In this document: piece by piece, positions 60,032 to 64,000 of the stretch | Numbering within the stretch: position 1 is the first letter of the stretch | How the letters are laid out: each line of letters begins with the position of its first letter | Assembly: GCA_020809705.1 (NCBI GenBank) | Contig: CP085825.1 | Span: forward strand, 4,960,001-5,024,000 | DNA from: Calonectria ilicicola | Lineage: Eukaryota; Ascomycota; Sordariomycetes; Hypocreales; Nectriaceae | Direction: 5' to 3' | Length of the DNA stretch: 64,000 nucleotides | Made by a program: the position numbers and the translations under genes | Notes under the pieces: model-generated | Database searches by the model: none | Told to the model about the DNA's origin: nothing | The model's input: only the letters and a program-made list of their open reading frames with translations

Positions 60032-61868
60032 GCCGTTTTCGTACGGAAAAGCGGGGCCTTCCGTCCGTTTCCTGCCTCCCCGTCACGCCAAGCCCAAAAC
60101 GAGCCAGTGTCAGCGCTTGGATTTGCTCCGGCGAAGCATCTTCGATTCCACGGTACTTCGGAAAAGTCCCAACACGGGGCAGGCAACCAGCATGCAAGGG
60201 TACCACGATGAGCCATGGATTCAACGGTCCATCGTCCATATTTCTCGGCCCATCGTGGATTCCCAACCGCTGCCACGCCCATATCCATGGCCATCGTTGA
60301 TTGTAGGGGGGTGCTTGCGGATGCGGATACGATTTCATCAACATGACATTACGCCGCCGACGACGCGATCAATCGTCATCCCCGGTCGCCTTACTCGCAT
60401 CCTCGGGTTCCATGCTCTTGGTTTTGACGGGCGTTGCGGCTTCGCTCCAAGCTCGGCATCGATCTGTGGTCCGTTGCAACCTTGTGGGTGCCATCTGGAT
60501 GGCCTCCATCTCCATCATGTTGGCCATTGATGAACGATGGCTCTGAGGAAGAAGTGCCGTCAAAGCTGAAAATCCGGCACGGTTCCACCACTTCTTGTCT
60601 CCCCATCATCTTTCTGTCCAGAGGCGCCGTCACCGTTTCATCACGAGACACCAGATCAGAGCCGCCTTCTTGGTCGATGTAACACCATGACTCCCTCCCT
60701 CACGTCGTCTTCAACCAAGACTCCACAACGGTGTAGAATGTCAAGAGGCTGTGGATTGGACTCAGGTCAGCGCCAGCGTCAGCGGACACCACCTCCAGGG
60801 ATCGGAAGCGATAAACTGGGAACACCGGCCAGGAGTTACTTGAAAAAGTCATTTTTGATGCTTCCCTGACCGATCTCATGTAACGCTCAACGGCCCCCAA
60901 GGCATCTGCTCCCAGCTACTTTCTTCCCCATGTCACGGACCCCAGCTACCAGCCCCTCCTCGATCATGTTTCGCAAATCGGCCGTGTGTTAATAAAATTT
61001 TGAGATGGTTTATTGACAACCGTGGTAATTCATTCCTTCGGCGATTCCCCAAATGCTTTGACCAATCCCAAATTGCTCGTCCTCCTTATATCCTAGCTGG
61101 GGGCTTGGCATATGAGCCCACCCATATTCAAGCTGAGCCAAACGGCGCAGCAGCGTACTGCCAGGGATCAGCCAGCGTTGGACGTGCACAGCATATGCAC
61201 GAGAGGCAAAACTGTACTCCCGATGTCCCATTCACTCTGACACTCGTGGAGAAACTTGCACGGCTTGGAAGGTTCGACGTGGTTGGGAGCCAGTCTTGTT
61301 ACGGAAACCACTTCGGGTTCCAGTATATTCTCAACATGTGATGGATCACGTCCATCCACGTCGGCCGGTCAGTACGACCCCAGCACTGCTCACATTTACA
61401 TAATGACAGTTCAAAAACCCGCCGGGGCGAGAATTGCCAAATCAAACTTGGGAGGGGGGCAACGATTACGGGGTACCACAGCGCAAATTTGGCTTGCAAA
61501 TCCTTACTATTTCCATATCCCAGCTCTCCGCCCTAATGTATCAGATCTCCCCTGCAGTTGTCAACTCTCAACGGCGCGTACAATGCAGCGAGCCGAAAAA
61601 AGTTTCTCTGATGGCGCTGTCAGATCTTGCGCCTCCCTTAGTCCTCGCATCAGAACTGACCGATGGTCACCCACCCATCCACATTGGCGAAGGCCTGTCC
61701 AAACATGCAACACGTTGCTGATGATGAACGGTGCAAAGCCCGCCCCTCTTTATATTCGATGGTGAGCTGCCTTGGCAAACGGCTGCTCAGGCGCCTTACT
61801 CTGCAGGCGCCACTAATCCCATCCCATGCTCCCCATCAAGCAGCTCGCCACAGCAAAAATGAGCTGTT

Positions 61869-61894
61869 TGTGTGTATGTGTGTGTGTGTGTGTG
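61869..61894 (+). repeat. (GT)n microsatellite
   Basis: An almost perfect GT dinucleotide run, interrupted once by an A, is followed by TTTTC. It is noncoding. Confidence 0.7.
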
Positions 61895-62637
61895 TTTTCT
61901 TAACACACCCGTGCCCCCCCCCCCTGAGCTAGGGGGTGAGAAAGGCGTCCCCCATCCACTCTTCGCAATGATGGCCCGATCCTTCCCAGTCACTCCTAAT
62001 CTGGCCTAAATGGCCGCCACCCGCCAGACTGGAAAGCTACCATCGGGGATGATCTTGCAACTACCGCTGACCAACCACCCCAATCGAATGGTGCGGAGGC
62101 CCCCAGCTGGTCATATCCTGTTCTGGTCCAATCGACAAGACATATGTCTCATTTGGTCAGGCGTCTTGACTGTTTTGCCCGGACGGCTACACAGAAAACC
62201 CAACATCAGGTGATGAAACGTCTAAAGGTGGATTTACCGGAAGCATCCCCAGTCCCGAGCTTGAACGTTATAGGCTCGTCGATAAATGGAGTCGGGGGAG
62301 CACATCCTGGTCCTAGATCGCAGAAGGGACTGCAGCCGAGATTCATGTGGAAGCAACGTCCGGCCGGCATGGCCCCCAAGTCACCGAGCCTACCTACCTA
62401 AGCCGGTCGATCGGGTCACGATACTATGACGTGGTCGTGCTTCTCCTTGCCCGTCTCGTCGCACCCCCAAAAGCTACCCGACCCCTGGGTCACCTGCACC
62501 ACATACAGAACCAAAACCAGGCCTTAGTTGAGAACAGTACCGAGGCGCTCGCCGAGATGCAGATTGCATCTGCCCATGAAAAGCTGACGAATGCTGCTGA
62601 GACGTTAGGTCCCATCCCGTTCACTGACTAGGGAGGG

Positions 62638-62988
62638 TTACGTCCGAGGCGATCGGTGAGGATACCCGGAACTGACTTGGCTCCTTTTTGAGACCATCGT
62701 TCCAAGCTTGGTGGTGTCAATCCGTATAAGCAGCTGGGGCCGGCCTCCGATCTGAGCTGGCGCCAACAGATCGTGGGCAAATTTGGTCGCCTTGGCTGCC
62801 GGGGACACGAACTTCATTCCGTATTCAGCCTGAAGCCAGTGCGTGTGCTGGGCCTGCACCCACTTGGCCCAGTTGCGCACACCCCCAATTAATACAGGGC
62901 CGCGAAAGGGCGGAACCCTGGGATCTGGCTGTGGTGGGGCTGCCTCGACAGGACGATCGTCTGATCCTAGGACGGCGTGGGTGCCCAT
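62638..62988 (-). CDS. Hypothetical protein, 116 aa
   Basis: This is an intact minus-strand frame with an ATG directly after an in-frame TAG. It starts MGTHAVLGSDDRPVEAAPPQ. The middle reads VLIGGVRNWAKWVQAQHTHW, then GMKFVSPAAKATKFAHDLLA and RPQLLIRIDTTKLGTMVSK. The FVSPA...A..FA...LLIRIDTTKL order loosely recalls fungal domains in which a helix between two strands is followed by an IDT(S/T)(K/R)L strand, but I cannot assign a family. It could be one exon of a larger gene or a relic. No signal peptide or membrane segment is seen. Confidence 0.3.
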   Translation of the reverse strand: MGTHAVLGSDDRPVEAAPPQPDPRVPPFRGPVLIGGVRNWAKWVQAQHTHWLQAEYGMKFVSPAAKATKFAHDLLAPAQIGGRPQLLIRIDTTKLGTMVSKRSQVSSGYPHRSPRT

Positions 62989-63116
62989 TAGCTAGATCCT
63001 GCCCGTCCCGCGAACACACCACCAAGCAATAGCAGCAGCACACCTCTCTTAACGCACGCAGCACACGCCCCCTCCCTCCCCTCTCGCCGCCCCCCAGACC
63101 ACAAGTACGAGCCGGC

Positions 63117-63404
63117 TCACGTCGCTGCCAACTGATCTATAGTTCCAGATGCCTTGTTCTGGACTCTCAAACAGTTGGCCAGTGGCTTCGTATGGATAAA
63201 CGGCGAGTGACAGGTAAGGCCCCCAGCCTCCAGTGACACTGTGCCAGCATTTTGTGGCACAGCCGGCCAAATTTCGCTGACGTTGGACTCGGCGGGAAGA
63301 CAGGACAGTATGAAACTGAGGCCATCCTTTTCGAGTGGTCTCGATCTCGGGCTTGCAGGTGAATCGATCGCGATGATGTAGCTGTCTGTCATTACACAAC
63401 CCAT
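63117..63404 (-). CDS. Hypothetical ORF, 95 aa
   Basis: The minus-strand frame starts MGCVMTDSYIIAIDSPASPR and continues KDGLSFILSCLPAESNVSEI, then SLEAGGLTCHSPFIHTKPLA, ending GTIDQLAAT. It has no recognised domain. It lies between the ORF at 62638 and the edge-crossing frame on the same strand, so all three might be parts of one decayed or intron-containing gene. Confidence 0.22.
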   Translation of the reverse strand: MGCVMTDSYIIAIDSPASPRSRPLEKDGLSFILSCLPAESNVSEIWPAVPQNAGTVSLEAGGLTCHSPFIHTKPLANCLRVQNKASGTIDQLAAT

Positions 63405-63677
63405 GCAACAAGGAGGATCCTGCTTCCGACCAACCTTAGAGAGCTTCCTGTCTTAGTTAGCCATACCCTCGGATAAGCCGTCTTTTTTGTGGGCAGAAGG
63501 CAAACAACGCACTGAGTGCAACAAGAGGCAACACGGACCCCCCTCTAGACAGCAGCGAGGGTAAACCTAGATTCAACCCATCGCTTGCCGATCGCCCAAC
63601 TGTCGGCAAACTCCCCCACCAGCTGGACAATCGACACCTGGGGATATGCTCTCGCTGTTTTGTTCAACATAAGAGAA

Positions 63678-64000
63678 CTAGGGCAGTAGTCGCATTGTCA
63701 GAATCCTTGTCAGCATAAAATTCTCAAATGGGGAATTGTCGGTCAAGATGCGGGATGCAAGTGCAAGCCACACGACGCCGGTCAACGATTCAGCGACCTG
63801 GGCCCGCTTCTTGGCACACTCAGGTGGCCTGATCTTGCGGAATGTCTTGGCCGGGCGTCTGCACGGCGGCATCCTACTCCTCACATGCCCAACCGAGTCA
63901 TTTACCTGCACGCCGGCTCTGACCCTTCGTCTCAGCCAGTCAGCCTCGAAGGGGTGTGCCAGCAGAGAAGCTCGGATGCGGCTGGCGGAGAAGCATTTTT
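63678..64000 (-). CDS. Partial open frame running off the right edge
   Basis: This minus-strand frame is open from the window edge to a TAG at 63678-63680 (107 codons). It reads CFSASRIRASLLAHPFEADW, then LRRRVRAGVQVNDSVGHVRS, and CAKKRAQVAESLTGVVWLAL followed by ASRILTDNSPFENFMLTRIL. It looks like the C-terminal part of a gene whose start lies beyond 64000. GTAAATGA at about 63903-63910 could be a splice donor, but reading through gives the better protein. No family recognised. Confidence 0.35.
   Translation of the reverse strand, partial: KCFSASRIRASLLAHPFEADWLRRRVRAGVQVNDSVGHVRSRMPPCRRPAKTFRKIRPPECAKKRAQVAESLTGVVWLALASRILTDNSPFENFMLTRILTMRLLP

Larger units (their letters stand above)
49345..64000. 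other. 14.7-kb gene-poor region upstream of nsdD
   Basis: No intact recognisable gene. The first 1 kb probably holds the nsdD promoter and leader (C/T-rich on the minus strand at 49560-49680). Further right I find protein-like islands with broken frames (51487-51977 +, 52853-53162 -, 59789-60031 +), two minus-strand ORFs (62638-62988, 63117-63404) and an open frame running off the edge. Simple repeats include GT runs at 53145-53158 and 61869-61894, and T/A homopolymers at 53490-53517. No tRNA, transposase or LTR seen. Confidence 0.4.

Overview
The window looks like ordinary nuclear DNA of a filamentous ascomycete, most likely a Sordariomycete and probably Hypocreales; I cannot name the genus. 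The evidence is short GT-AG introns (about 50-100 nt, with CTAAC/CTGAC-type branch sites), genes on both strands without operons, and a gene set typical of conidiating moulds: a Con-6 conidiation protein, an NsdD-type GATA factor, a group II-like G-alpha, and a PhyH-family dioxygenase. I see no rRNA, tRNA, CRISPR array, phage or intact transposon.

I reconstructed fourteen genes exon by exon. Every join keeps the reading frame. From left to right they are: LST8 (+), con-6 (-), a TMEM234-like membrane protein (+), an unrecognised 180-aa protein (-), proteasome subunit alpha-1 (-), a WKF-domain nuclear protein with an acidic serine tail (+), a phytanoyl-CoA dioxygenase-family enzyme (-), a claudin-like four-helix membrane protein (-), a Nit2-type amidase (+), spermidine synthase (-), a G-protein alpha subunit (+), an endosulfine/Igo1 (-), glutamate-cysteine ligase (+) and the NsdD GATA factor (-).

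The left third (1-20.4 kb) is fairly compact and holds ten genes. The rest is very sparse, with four genes in 43.6 kb. There is a 5.4-kb divergent gap between spe3 and the G-alpha gene, 3.9-kb and 5.5-kb gaps either side of igo1, a 7.7-kb gap between the 3' ends of gsh1 and nsdD, and a 14.7-kb stretch upstream of nsdD. The last stretch has no recognisable intact gene. It does hold several protein-like reading-frame islands broken by frameshifts or stops, which look like decayed genes, and an open frame that runs off the right edge.

Functionally the set mixes housekeeping (proteasome, spermidine and glutathione synthesis, amidase repair) with nutrient and developmental control. LST8 (TORC complexes) and Igo1 (the Rim15 effector inhibited by TORC1) lie at either end of one pathway. 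G-alpha, NsdD and Con-6 are tied to conidiation and sexual development. I saw no convincing undescribed multi-gene system. The items most worth following up are the decayed or cryptic coding islands at 51-53 kb and 62.6-64 kb, the corrected NsdD N-terminus, and an intron of the claudin-like gene whose retention keeps the frame open.
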